A DNA stretch of 64,000 nt, from positions 434,001 to 498,000 of the forward strand of contig CAWJPD010000002.1 in NCBI GenBank assembly GCA_963844635.1, written 5' to 3'. Below are positions 27,618 through 36,213 of the stretch, piece after piece (within the stretch, counting starts at the first letter, position 1; each line of letters begins with the position of its first letter). This DNA comes from JAJPKK01 sp963844635. Lineage in GTDB: Bacteria > Pseudomonadota > Alphaproteobacteria > Rhizobiales > Xanthobacteraceae. The notes beneath the pieces were generated by a model. The model was not told the DNA's origin. It worked only from the letters and a program-made list of their open reading frames with translations, and made no database searches. The position numbers and the translations under genes were made by a program.

Positions 27618-28936
27618 GCCCGCTCCATTACGGCCTGACACCCAAGATGAAGCCGGTGGGGCCGAAGCGCGCCGCGCTCGTTGCCGCGCTCGATGTCGGC
27701 ACCAGCAAGATCGCCTGCCTGATCGCCAGGCTGAAACCGCAGCCGCCGCGGGACGTGCTGCGGCGACGCAGCCACGCTATCGAGGTGATCGGGTTCAGCC
27801 ATACCGGCTCGCTTGGCATCAAGGCCGGCCATGTCGTCGACCTCGTCGAGGCGGAGGGCGCGGTCCGCCACGCCGTCGACCTTGCCGAGCGCAGCGCCAA
27901 CTGCCAGATCGAATCCGTCATCGTGTCGATGTCTTCGGGGCGGCTTACCAGCGCGCTGATGAGCGCCGCGGTCGATCTGTCGGGGTTGCCGGTCGCGGAG
28001 CGCGACATCTCCCGCGTGCTTGCGGCGGGGAGCCGCCAATCGGTCCGCGATGGCCGCATCGTGTTGCATTCGCTGCCGATCGGTTTTTCGCTCGACGGCG
28101 CCCATGGCGTGCGTGACCCGCGCGGCATGATGGCGTCGCGTTTTGGCGTCGACATGCATGTGTTGACCGCCGATTCCGCCCCGGCACGCAACCTGATGCT
28201 CGCGGTCGAACGTTGCCATCTTATGGTCGAGGCGATGGTCGCAGGCCCTTACGTCGCAAGCCTCGCGACGCTTGCCGATGATGAGGCCGACCTCGGTGCC
28301 GCCGTCATCGATTTCGGAGCCGGCACGACGACCATCGCCGCCTTTTCGGACGGCCGCTTCGTCCATGCCGACGGCTTTGCCCTTGGCGGCCAGCACGTCA
28401 CCCTTGATATTGCCCGCGGCCTCGGCGTCAGCCTGCCGGATTCCGAGCGCATCAAGACGCTTTATGGCAGCGTGCTCGCTGGCGGCGCCGATGAGCGTGA
28501 CCTGATCACGCTGCCCACCGTTGCCGGCGAAGATCGAGAAACTCCTCGCTTCGTTTCGCGGGCGACGCTGACGCGCATCGTCAAGCCGCGGGTGGAAGAA
28601 ATTCTTGAGATCGTGCGCGACCGCCTCAAGGCGTCGCCCTTCGCCGCGGAGCCGCGTGGTCGGGTCGTCCTGACCGGGGGAGCCTGCCAGCTGACCGGCC
28701 TCTCCGATCTCGCCGCCCAGGTGCTGGGTCGGCAAGTTCGGATCGGACGTCCGCTCGGGATATCCAAGCTGCCGGAAGCGGCCAAGGGCTCCGCCTTCGC
28801 CGTCGCCGCAGGGCTCCTGGTCTATCCGCAACTTGCGCATGTCGAATATTTCGAACCGCGGCATACGCGGCAGGTCAGGGCAGGGACGGGCGGTTACATC
28901 GCTCGGGTCGGACGGTGGCTTCGCGAAAGCTTCTGA
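27614..28936 (+). CDS. ftsA: Cell division protein FtsA
   Basis: An intact 440-residue actin-like protein that tethers FtsZ to the membrane. Nucleotide-site motifs are AALDVGTSKIACLIAR (phosphate 1), AAVIDFGAGTTTIAAF (phosphate 2) and VVLTGGACQLTGL (adenosine). The 1C domain lies between phosphate 1 and phosphate 2, as is typical of FtsA. The C-terminus GYIARVGRWLRESF is amphipathic and fits the membrane-targeting helix. The start overlaps the ftsQ stop by four bases, indicating translational coupling. Confidence 0.96.
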   Translation: MSPLHYGLTPKMKPVGPKRAALVAALDVGTSKIACLIARLKPQPPRDVLRRRSHAIEVIGFSHTGSLGIKAGHVVDLVEAEGAVRHAVDLAERSANCQIESVIVSMSSGRLTSALMSAAVDLSGLPVAERDISRVLAAGSRQSVRDGRIVLHSLPIGFSLDGAHGVRDPRGMMASRFGVDMHVLTADSAPARNLMLAVERCHLMVEAMVAGPYVASLATLADDEADLGAAVIDFGAGTTTIAAFSDGRFVHADGFALGGQHVTLDIARGLGVSLPDSERIKTLYGSVLAGGADERDLITLPTVAGEDRETPRFVSRATLTRIVKPRVEEILEIVRDRLKASPFAAEPRGRVVLTGGACQLTGLSDLAAQVLGRQVRIGRPLGISKLPEAAKGSAFAVAAGLLVYPQLAHVEYFEPRHTRQVRAGTGGYIARVGRWLRESF

Positions 28937-29020
28937 ACAGCGAGATACGGGCACATTACCTGGCCGCGACCCGGCCGGCGAAATCGGCGGGTGATCCGCG
29001 CGCAGACTGAGAGGGCAGCT

Positions 29021-30970
29021 ATGAGCATCAACTTGAAAATTCCCGATATCCGCGAGCTCAAGCCGCGGATCACCGTATTTGGCGTCGGCGGCGCCGGGCG
29101 GCAACGCCGTCAACAACATGATCAGTGCCGGCCTGCAGGGCGTCGACTTCGTCGTCGCCAACACCGACGCGCAGGCGCTGACGACCTCGCGCGCCGAGCG
29201 GATCATTCAAATGGGCGTGCAGGCGACGGAAGGCCTCGGCGCCGGCTCACAGCCCGATGTCGGACGCGCTGCCGCCGAAGAGGTCATCGACGAGATCCGC
29301 GACCACCTCACCGGCGCCCACATGGTTTTCGTCACCGCGGGAATGGGCGGTGGCACCGGGACCGGCGCTTCGCCGGTGGTTGCCCGCGCCGCGCGCGAAA
29401 ACGGCATCCTCACCGTCGGAGTGGTGACGAAGCCGTTCCATTTCGAAGGCCAGCGTCGCATGCGCATGGCCGAAGCCGGCATTACCGAGCTGCAGAAGAG
29501 CGTGGACACGCTGATCATCATCCCGAACCAGAACCTGTTCCGGGTTGCCAATGAAAAGACCACCTTCGCCGACGCCTTCGCGATGGCCGACCAGGTGCTC
29601 TATTCCGGCGTTGCCTGCATCACCGACCTGATGGTCAAGGAAGGCCTGATCAATCTCGACTTCGCCGATGTCCGCGCCGTGATGCGCGAAATGGGCAAAG
29701 CGATGATGGGGACCGGCGAGGCGTCCGGGGACAAGCGCGCGCTTCGCTCCGCCGAGGCGGCGATCTGCAATCCCTTGATCGACGACGTTTCGATGCGCGG
29801 CGCCCGCGGCCTCCTGATCTCGATCACCGGCGGCAAGGACCTTACTCTTTACGAAGTCGACGAGGCGGCCACCCGCATCCGCGAAGAGGTCGATGCCGAC
29901 GCCAATATCATCGTCGGAGCGACGTTCGACGAAAGCCTCGACGGCATCATCCGCGTGTCGGTGGTGGCGACCGGCGTCGACATCAACGCCTCGGCCGGCA
30001 GCCGTCCGGTGGCACCGCAGGTGCAGCACATGGTTCCACCGCCGGTCCAGCAGCAGGCCCGCCCCCAGGCGCCGGTTGCGCCCTCCCGTCCGCAACCTAT
30101 TCAGGACGCCAGGGCGCCAGAACAGCATGAAACAAAGATCGCGGCCTTGGCGCAGAAATTGAGAGCTGATAACGCCCGCATCACGGAACAGTCGAGCGCT
30201 TCGAACACGTAGAGCGCGCCGAACCCGCCGAACGGCTGGAGCGCGGGACGATGCCACCCGCCCCGCCTGCGCAGCAACGGCCGTCCGCTCCGCATCCGAT
30301 CCCGGCGCCTGTCCAGCAGGCGCCGGCGCAACCGGTGCGGCCCGCAATCGACCAAGCTGCAGCTGCAGCCGCCGCCGTCGCAGCAGCGCTCGCGCCCCGC
30401 AGCGAAGAGGTCACCATCCGGCCGATCCCGCCGAAGCCGAGCCTTTTCGCCGAGCCGATCGAGCGCGAATCGATGCAGCCGCCGGCCGAACCAGCGGCGC
30501 CGAAAGTCTTCATTCCCCCGCAGCCGGAGCGGCCGGCCAACCGGGCGCCGCGCATGCCGACCTTCGAAGAACTGCCGGTCCCGGCGCAGAACGAAATTTA
30601 TCGCTCGCGGCGCGGCGAACTCGCCGAAGCGGATCATCCGGAGCGCCGCCGATTGACGCTGTTGCAGCGTTTGGCTGCCGTTGGCCTCGGCCGCCGCGAG
30701 GACGAGCAGGACGGCAAGGCTGAGGAGTACGCGTCGGAGTCTGCCCCTGCACCGGTTGCGGCTCCGGAGCGACAGGCGTTCCGCGGCCCGCCGCGGCCTG
30801 CGGAATCGCGCGCCGCCGCCGATCCAGCCCCGGAATATGCGCGCCGGCCTGCGCCTCAAGGCCTTGACATGCATGGACGCCCGGTGCTGCCGCAGCCGCA
30901 CTCGGCCCATGACGAAGATCAACTCGATATTCCGGCGTTCCTGCGCCGGCAGGCGAACTTGAGTCGGTGA
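29021..30970 (+). CDS. ftsZ: Cell division protein FtsZ with long C-terminal linker (two frameshifts)
   Basis: FtsZ is the tubulin-like GTPase that forms the Z ring. It starts MSINLKIPDIRELKPRITVF; an extra G at about 29098 (GCCGGGCGGCAAC) breaks the frame inside the first GTP loop. The GTPase then reads GMGGGTGTGASPVVA, the tubulin signature, and VANTDAQAL. A second frame change near 30190 leads from the globular part into a Pro/Ala/Gln/Arg-rich linker of roughly 250 residues, ending with the conserved tail DQLDIPAFLRRQAN that binds FtsA and partners. The full length, near 650 residues, is typical of Rhizobiales FtsZ, which is much longer than E. coli's. GAGAGGGCAGCT precedes the ATG. Confidence 0.95.
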
Positions 30971-31292
30971 GCGAAGGCAACGTTATACCAAAAGGAGGAT
31001 GCACAACGACGGCGGGCCGGCACAAACGCGTGGCGTGGTCGCATTGTGGCGTAATGCGGTCCAAAACGAGTAACACTCAGTAAAAAAGCGTGAGTTGGCC
31101 CGATTTGCGACACCGGATAATATGCGAATCACAGGGGATTCGTGGGTACTCGCTGGGGTGGGGCGGCCGTTCAGCCAATCCGCACTTTGACAAAGTCAGC
31201 CAACGTGGCCGGACGCGCAATTTTTATGCGCGTGCGGCGCGGTGCAGCAGTCGGGTGGTTGCACCGCGAGGGCGGTTTGGGACCGTGACATT
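30971..31292. other. 322-base ftsZ-lpxC intergenic region
   Basis: No gene was seen. A perfect 6-bp stem with an AT-rich loop, CGCGCA (31214-31219), ATTTTTA, TGCGCG (31227-31232), may be a weak terminator or an mRNA processing hairpin. The gap suggests that lpxC has its own promoter and is not simply read through from ftsZ. Confidence 0.45.
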
Positions 31293-32249
31293 ATGAAAGC
31301 GGCCAAGCAGACGACGCTACGCGACACCGCATCCGTGACGGGCATCGGCGTACATTCGGGGCTGCCGGTTACGCTCACTATCCATCCAGCCGACGCCGGC
31401 AGCGGGATCAGCTTCCTGCGCACCGGGATCGACGGCTGCCGCGACCGCGAGGTCCGTGCGGACGTCCGTGCGGTTACGGCGACCGAGTTTGCCACCGTCC
31501 TCGGTGACGCTGAAGGCCCGCTGTGTTCGACGGCGGAACACGTCCTTGCTGCGCTGGTCGGGCTCGGAGTCGACAACGCGCTGATCGAAATCGACGGCCC
31601 TGAAGTGCCGATCATGGACGGCAGCGCGGCACCCTTCGTCCACGCCATCGAGCAAGCCGGAATCGTGAGGCTCGCCGCGCCGCGACGGTATATCCAGATA
31701 TTGAAGACAATCCGCATCGCCAAGCCCGATTGCTTCGGCGAGTTGCGGCCGCGTGCTGACGGGTTTCGCTTCGAAATCGAGATCGCGTTTGACAATACGT
31801 TGATCGGTCGCCAGGCGATCGCCTTCGACCTGACGCCCCAGACATTCCGCCGCGAGATTGCCCGCGCCCGCACCTTTGGCTTCATGCGCGACGTCTCAAG
31901 GCTTTGGAATGCCGGTTACGCGTTGGGCGCGACCTTCGAAAACACGCTTGTCGTGTCCGATGACCGCGTGCTGAACGCGGAAGGATTGCGTTTCCGCGAC
32001 GAGTTTGTCCGCCACAAGGCGCTCGACGCGGTGGGCGACTTGGCGCTCGCCGGCGCGCCGCTGATCGGGACCTATCGCTCATTCCGCGGCGGCCACAAGC
32101 TCAATCATGCCGTGCTGTGTGCCTTGATGGCAGACCGCAGCGCTTGGTGCTATGTCGATGCCGGCCAGATGGCACGTCGTCGCCGTGTGATCCAGCCCGA
32201 GATCGCGGCCGCACTCGCGGTCCCGGCCTTCGGGTTCGACGCCACCTGA
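31293..32249 (+). CDS. lpxC: UDP-3-O-acyl-N-acetylglucosamine deacetylase LpxC
   Basis: LpxC is the zinc deacetylase for the committed step of lipid A synthesis. The 318-residue product carries GIGVHSGLPVTLTIHPA, the zinc His in LCSTAEHVLAAL, the substrate loop PIMDGSAAPFV, and HKALDAVGDLALAG with the other metal ligands, plus the catalytic His in RGGHKLNHAVL. Start choice: ATG at 31293 gives the family N-terminus MKAAKQTTLRDTASVTG; an upstream in-frame start would add 17 unrelated residues. The position after ftsZ is conserved in many proteobacteria. Confidence 0.95.
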   Translation: MKAAKQTTLRDTASVTGIGVHSGLPVTLTIHPADAGSGISFLRTGIDGCRDREVRADVRAVTATEFATVLGDAEGPLCSTAEHVLAALVGLGVDNALIEIDGPEVPIMDGSAAPFVHAIEQAGIVRLAAPRRYIQILKTIRIAKPDCFGELRPRADGFRFEIEIAFDNTLIGRQAIAFDLTPQTFRREIARARTFGFMRDVSRLWNAGYALGATFENTLVVSDDRVLNAEGLRFRDEFVRHKALDAVGDLALAGAPLIGTYRSFRGGHKLNHAVLCALMADRSAWCYVDAGQMARRRRVIQPEIAAALAVPAFGFDAT

Positions 32250-32376
32250 CGGGGGCGCAAGACGACCATCCGGCTTCAGCGGTACACGTGGGAGCAATTT
32301 GCGCCAGCCGCGACTTCGTTTGATCCCCTCGCGGTCGCGACCGCGTGCCGAAGCATTTCAGGAAAGCACATCGAAT

Positions 32377-33390
32377 TCAGTCCGCATGTTTGCGTGGCTT
32401 GATGAGCCTCATGGCGTTGCCGGCATAAATATTTCGCCGCGCGTCCTCGTCGATATCGAGTTGATCGATCACGGCGATGGTGGGGGCGATCGGGCCGAGC
32501 GGGGTATCGGTCGCAAACACCACATGATCGGTGCCGAAGAAATCGACCCCGCACGGGATGCCGTATTTGCCTGCGAACATTGCAGTGTCGCCGTAAAACT
32601 CCTTGAAATATTCGAGGTGCGGCCGGCGCAGCGACGGCAATATTTTCGAGTAATCTTCGCCGGAGGTCCGCGCACCGAGAACTTCGAGACCAGGGCCGAC
32701 GCGTCCGTCGAAATACGGGATCATGCCGCCGCAGTGATGGGTGATGACCTTGAGACCGGGATGGCGGTCGAACAGCCCTGAAAAAACAAGCCGGGTCATT
32801 GCGACAGACGTGTCGTAGGGCCAGCCGAAGCACCACCACATCTCGAACCGCGATTTCGGCTCGCTCGGATAGTCGGTCATCGCCGCCGTGCGTGCCGGGT
32901 GCAGCCAGATCGGCAGGTCATGGCGGGCCATCGCCGCGAACACCGGCGCAAAGGCCGGCGCGTCGAGCGGACGGCCAGCGAGAGGCGTGAACATTTGAAT
33001 GCCGCAGGCGCCGAGCTGGTCGATGGCCCGTTCGATCTCGCCGAGCGAACCATCGATATCCGTGAGCGAGACGGCAGCGACGAAACCCGCAAAGCGATCG
33101 GCGTGCTTCGTGCACAGCTCCGCCATCGCATCGTTGGCAATGCGCGCGAGCGCCGTTCCCTGCGAACCTTCGGCGATGTCCTCGATCGGCGGGTTCGGCA
33201 GCGAGATGATTTGCCGGTAATCGCCAAAGGAATCCATTTCGCGGAAGCGCTCGCCAAGATCGAAGAGCTTGGAAATCGTGCGCAGCCGCTTGCCGAGGTT
33301 CTCGCTCTGCGGCGACACCTTCGACATCTCGGCAAAGAATTTCTCCGGATAGATATGGCAATAGATGTCGATCATCGGGTTTCCGGCCAT
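32377..33390 (-). CDS. Amidohydrolase family 2 enzyme (ACMSD-like decarboxylase/hydrolase)
   Basis: A 337-residue TIM-barrel amidohydrolase of the aminocarboxymuconate-semialdehyde-decarboxylase type. Metal-site motifs are MIDIYCHIYPEKFF (the HxH equivalent), LPIWLHPAR, KVITHHCGGMIPYF and the Asp in VVFATDTPLGP. The N-terminal stretch MAGNPM follows GAAGAGGC; the alternative start MIDIYCH is 15 bases further in. Known relatives decarboxylate or hydrolyse aromatic or ring-cleavage acids. Its neighbours on the other strand encode a dehydrogenase and an aldolase-like protein, hinting at a small catabolic locus. Confidence 0.88.
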   Translation of the reverse strand: MAGNPMIDIYCHIYPEKFFAEMSKVSPQSENLGKRLRTISKLFDLGERFREMDSFGDYRQIISLPNPPIEDIAEGSQGTALARIANDAMAELCTKHADRFAGFVAAVSLTDIDGSLGEIERAIDQLGACGIQMFTPLAGRPLDAPAFAPVFAAMARHDLPIWLHPARTAAMTDYPSEPKSRFEMWWCFGWPYDTSVAMTRLVFSGLFDRHPGLKVITHHCGGMIPYFDGRVGPGLEVLGARTSGEDYSKILPSLRRPHLEYFKEFYGDTAMFAGKYGIPCGVDFFGTDHVVFATDTPLGPIAPTIAVIDQLDIDEDARRNIYAGNAMRLIKPRKHAD

Positions 33391-33508
33391 AGATGCCTCT
33401 TCCCTTCGCCAGGCGCTGCGGGTCCATGGCAGGCGCGCGCGCCATCTTCCGATGCCGCTCGGGGTCCTGTAAACGGCACAGGCATTTCCGCACTCTCGGC
33501 TGGCTCGC

Positions 33509-34312
33509 ATGGTGGGTACACTAAACGGCGAAACGCGGCTTCATCTGATCGTCGGCAATCCGGTCGCCCAGACGAGGTCGCCGTCCGGGCTGACGGAAGA
33601 ATTTGCAGCACGCCATGTCAACGCGGTCTGCGTGCCCGTCGACGTGGCGATACCCGATCTCGATGCGTTCATGCGCGCGGCAAGGCGGGTGCGCAACATT
33701 GATGGCATCGTCGTCACCATGCCGCACAAATTTGCCGCCCGGCAATATTGCGACGACCTCTCCGAGCGCGCGCGTTTCCTCGGCGCGGTCAACCTGCTCC
33801 GCAGGCGGAGCGACCGCGGTTGGCACGGGGACATGACCGACGGCGTTGCGATGGTGGCCGCGCTTCGTCATGCCGGCTGCGATCCCGCCGGGCGGCGGGC
33901 GCTTGTTGTGGGTGCGGGCGGCGCCGGTTCCGCGATGGCGCTGGCGCTCGTCGAAGCCGGCGTATCCGCCCTGGGCGTGGCAGATATCGATGCGGCGCAT
34001 CGCGACCGCCTGGTCGAGCGCCTGATCGAAAGCGGGACCGGCCATGTCAGCGCGGCCACGGCGGAAGCGCGCGGCTTCTCGCTCATTGTCAACGCGACGC
34101 CCGCCGGAATGAAGGCGTCCGACCCGTTGCCGCTCGACCTCGCCGGCCTCGATCCGTCCGCCACGGTTGCCGATTTCATTACCGAGCCGGTGATGACGCC
34201 GCTGCTTGCCGCGGCACGCGCAAAGGGATGCGCAGTCGTGACCGGCGACGACATGTTTGCCGTGCAGGCCACGCTGATGGCAGATATCCTCCTCGGTTCG
34301 CCGGCCAAATAA
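33509..34312 (+). CDS. Shikimate dehydrogenase-like NADP-dependent oxidoreductase
   Basis: A 267-residue AroE-family protein. Substrate-site motifs are VGNPVAQTRSPSGLTEEF and IVVTMPHKFAARQYC with the catalytic Lys; the paired catalytic Asp lies in HGDMTDGVAM, where MTDG replaces the usual NTDG. The nucleotide-binding segment is RALVVGAGGAGSAMALALVEAG. The location among catabolic-type genes and the altered substrate residues suggest a quinate/shikimate or YdiB-like role rather than the housekeeping AroE; this is inference. It begins divergently from the amidohydrolase gene, 118 bases away, and is followed after 21 bases by the aldolase-like gene. Confidence 0.85.
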   Translation: MVGTLNGETRLHLIVGNPVAQTRSPSGLTEEFAARHVNAVCVPVDVAIPDLDAFMRAARRVRNIDGIVVTMPHKFAARQYCDDLSERARFLGAVNLLRRRSDRGWHGDMTDGVAMVAALRHAGCDPAGRRALVVGAGGAGSAMALALVEAGVSALGVADIDAAHRDRLVERLIESGTGHVSAATAEARGFSLIVNATPAGMKASDPLPLDLAGLDPSATVADFITEPVMTPLLAAARAKGCAVVTGDDMFAVQATLMADILLGSPAK

Positions 34313-34333
34313 AAATAGAGTTCGGAGGAGCCC

Positions 34334-35182
34334 GTGCCCGATCGCTTCGCAGCCCTGCGCCATGAACTCGCAGTCGCCAACCGCATCCTTGCCCAGGAGG
34401 GCCACATCGACGCGTTCGGCCATGTCAGCGTGCGGCATCCGGAGGACACCGGACGCTATTTCCTGTCCCGCTCGCGATCGCCCGAACTGGTTTCGCCGCG
34501 CGACATCCTCGAATTCGATCTGGAGTCCCAGCCCGTCGAACCGGTCACGGTAGCGCTCTATGCCGAGCGGGTGATCCATGGCGAGATTTACAAAGCGCGG
34601 CCGGACGTGGCCGCGGTGTGCCATCACCATGCGCCGAGCGTGATGCCGTTCTGCATCAGCGGCGACCCGATCGTGCCCGTGTTCCACCTCGGCGCCGCCA
34701 TGGGAGCAACCGCGCCGTTCTGGGACGCACGCGATGAGTTCGGCGACACCAACCTTCTCGTGGCCACTTCCGACCAGGGCGCCTCGCTTGCGCGCGCGCT
34801 CGGGTCCCACGCCATGGTGCTGATGCGGCGCCATGGCGCAACCGTCGTCGGCACGAGCCTTCGCGAGACGATTTTTCGCGTCATCTATTCGTGTGACAAT
34901 GCCAAATATCTGAGCGAAGCGATGCGATCGGGGAGTGTCTCCCCACTGACGCCGGGTGAGATCGAATTGGCCCAGGCCCTGTTTAAGGTGCCTGGAGTGC
35001 AGAATTGGGTGTGGGATTATTGGACCATGCGGCTTGCCAAGCGGGGCGGCGGCTCCGCGGACGAGCCGCGGACGCTGCGTCCGGCAAAAGCCGAGCCGCA
35101 ACGCAAGCGCGCCGGAACAGAAAAAAAAGCCCGCTTCGCGACCAAGCCGCGGGCAAAGACAAAAGGGAGGAGGAGGCCATGA
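34334..35182 (+). CDS. Class II aldolase/adducin family protein with basic C-terminal tail
   Basis: A 282-residue protein with the class II aldolase fold: LAQEGHIDAFGHVSVRHPE, SRSRSPELVSPRDIL, the metal His pair in AVCHHHAPSVMPF, and the third His in MRRHGATVVG. The start is GTG at 34334, preceded by TTCGGAGGAGCCC. After the domain, the last roughly 45 residues are Lys/Arg/Pro-rich (RKRAGTEKKARFATKPRAK), which is unusual for the family and may be disordered. Family members are aldolases, epimerases or decarboxylases acting on small hydroxy acids. Its stop overlaps the start of the binding-protein gene (ATGA). Confidence 0.85.
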   Translation: MPDRFAALRHELAVANRILAQEGHIDAFGHVSVRHPEDTGRYFLSRSRSPELVSPRDILEFDLESQPVEPVTVALYAERVIHGEIYKARPDVAAVCHHHAPSVMPFCISGDPIVPVFHLGAAMGATAPFWDARDEFGDTNLLVATSDQGASLARALGSHAMVLMRRHGATVVGTSLRETIFRVIYSCDNAKYLSEAMRSGSVSPLTPGEIELAQALFKVPGVQNWVWDYWTMRLAKRGGGSADEPRTLRPAKAEPQRKRAGTEKKARFATKPRAKTKGRRRP

Positions 35183-36165
35183 AGGCCGGGAAGGTTCGCT
35201 TGACGGTGCTTGCGTTGGCGCTGGCATTCCTTGCGCCCGCGGTTCTCGCTCGCGGCACGCAAGCCCAGGACAAGGGCGCCGACACGCTGAAGATCGCGAT
35301 CGGACAGATCAACAACTGGGAGAATCAGCCGCCCACGCTCGGCCAGGAAGCAGGTATCTTTCGCCGCAACGGCCTCGTTCTCGAAACTTTCGGAACGGCC
35401 GGCGCCGGCGAGACCTTGCAGCCCATCATTTCCGGGAGCGCCGATATCGGTACCGGGGTCGGCGTCGCTGGCGTGATGCGGGCATTTGCGACCGGCGCAC
35501 CGGTCCGTATCCTGGCCCCGGCGTTCACCGGCACTGCCGACCTGTTCTGGTATGTGCGGGCCGATTCCCCGATCCATACGCTTGCCGACGCTACGCCCAG
35601 AAATACGGTCGCCTATTCGACAAACGGATCGAGTTCCCACAATCTTGTGCTCGCCTTCATCGACGAGCTCGGCCTCAAGGCGAAACCGACGCCGACCGGC
35701 ACGCCACCGGCGACGCTGACGGCGGTGATGTCCGGACAGATCGACATCGGCTGGGCGGCGCCGCCGATCGCGGTGCAGGAGGTTATGGATGGGCGCCTGC
35801 GCATCATTGCCCGCGGCAGCGACGCGCCGTCGATGCGCGACCAGACGGTCCGGGCCACGGTGATCAATGCCGGCGTGCTGCAACGGCGCCCCGACGTCGC
35901 GCTGCGCTTCATCAAGGCTTATCGCGAGACCGTCGATTGGATGTATTCCGATCCCCAGGCACTTGAACTTTACGCCCGCAAGCTCGATCGGCCGCTAGAT
36001 TTGATCCGGCAGATGGTCGCCACCTTCTATCCGAAGGAGGCGCTGCAAAGCGAGCATATGTCCGACATGCCGGGCATTCTGCGCGACGCGGTGAAACTGA
36101 AATTTCTGCGGCAGCCGTTGACCCAGGCGCAGATCGCCGAGCTGGTGCGCACGCCACCGCCCTGA
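35179..36165 (+). CDS. Periplasmic substrate-binding protein, NMT1/SsuA-like ABC family
   Basis: A 328-residue exported protein with signal peptide VRLTVLALALAFLAPAVLA. The mature part shows LKIAIGQINNWENQPPTLGQEAGIFRRNGL (residues about 38-67), then a Gly-rich GSADIGTGVGVAGVM and SGQIDIGWAAPPIAVQ, as in aromatic-sulfonate/nitrate/taurine-type binding proteins. GGGAGGAGGAGGCC precedes the ATG. No permease or ATPase gene is adjacent, so it must share a transporter encoded elsewhere or serve as an orphan receptor. Translation is coupled to the upstream aldolase-like gene, so the ligand may be a substrate of this small pathway. Confidence 0.86.
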   Translation: MKAGKVRLTVLALALAFLAPAVLARGTQAQDKGADTLKIAIGQINNWENQPPTLGQEAGIFRRNGLVLETFGTAGAGETLQPIISGSADIGTGVGVAGVMRAFATGAPVRILAPAFTGTADLFWYVRADSPIHTLADATPRNTVAYSTNGSSSHNLVLAFIDELGLKAKPTPTGTPPATLTAVMSGQIDIGWAAPPIAVQEVMDGRLRIIARGSDAPSMRDQTVRATVINAGVLQRRPDVALRFIKAYRETVDWMYSDPQALELYARKLDRPLDLIRQMVATFYPKEALQSEHMSDMPGILRDAVKLKFLRQPLTQAQIAELVRTPPP

Positions 36166-36213
36166 CCCCATTCGCCCGCGCGACCGCGTTGCAAGACGCG
36201 CGAGCGGGCGTGA

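Noticed and set aside
27449..29206. Long minus-strand open frame of 585 codons opposite ftsA and the ftsZ start
   Set aside because: It is antisense to confidently identified ftsA, has no recognisable domain, and high-GC codon bias routinely leaves such mirror frames open.
29021..30212. FtsZ as a normal-length protein ending at the TAG at 30210-30212
   Set aside because: In the next frame the DNA continues into a linker and ends with the conserved FtsZ tail peptide, so the TAG is produced by a frame error and the long Rhizobiales form is correct.
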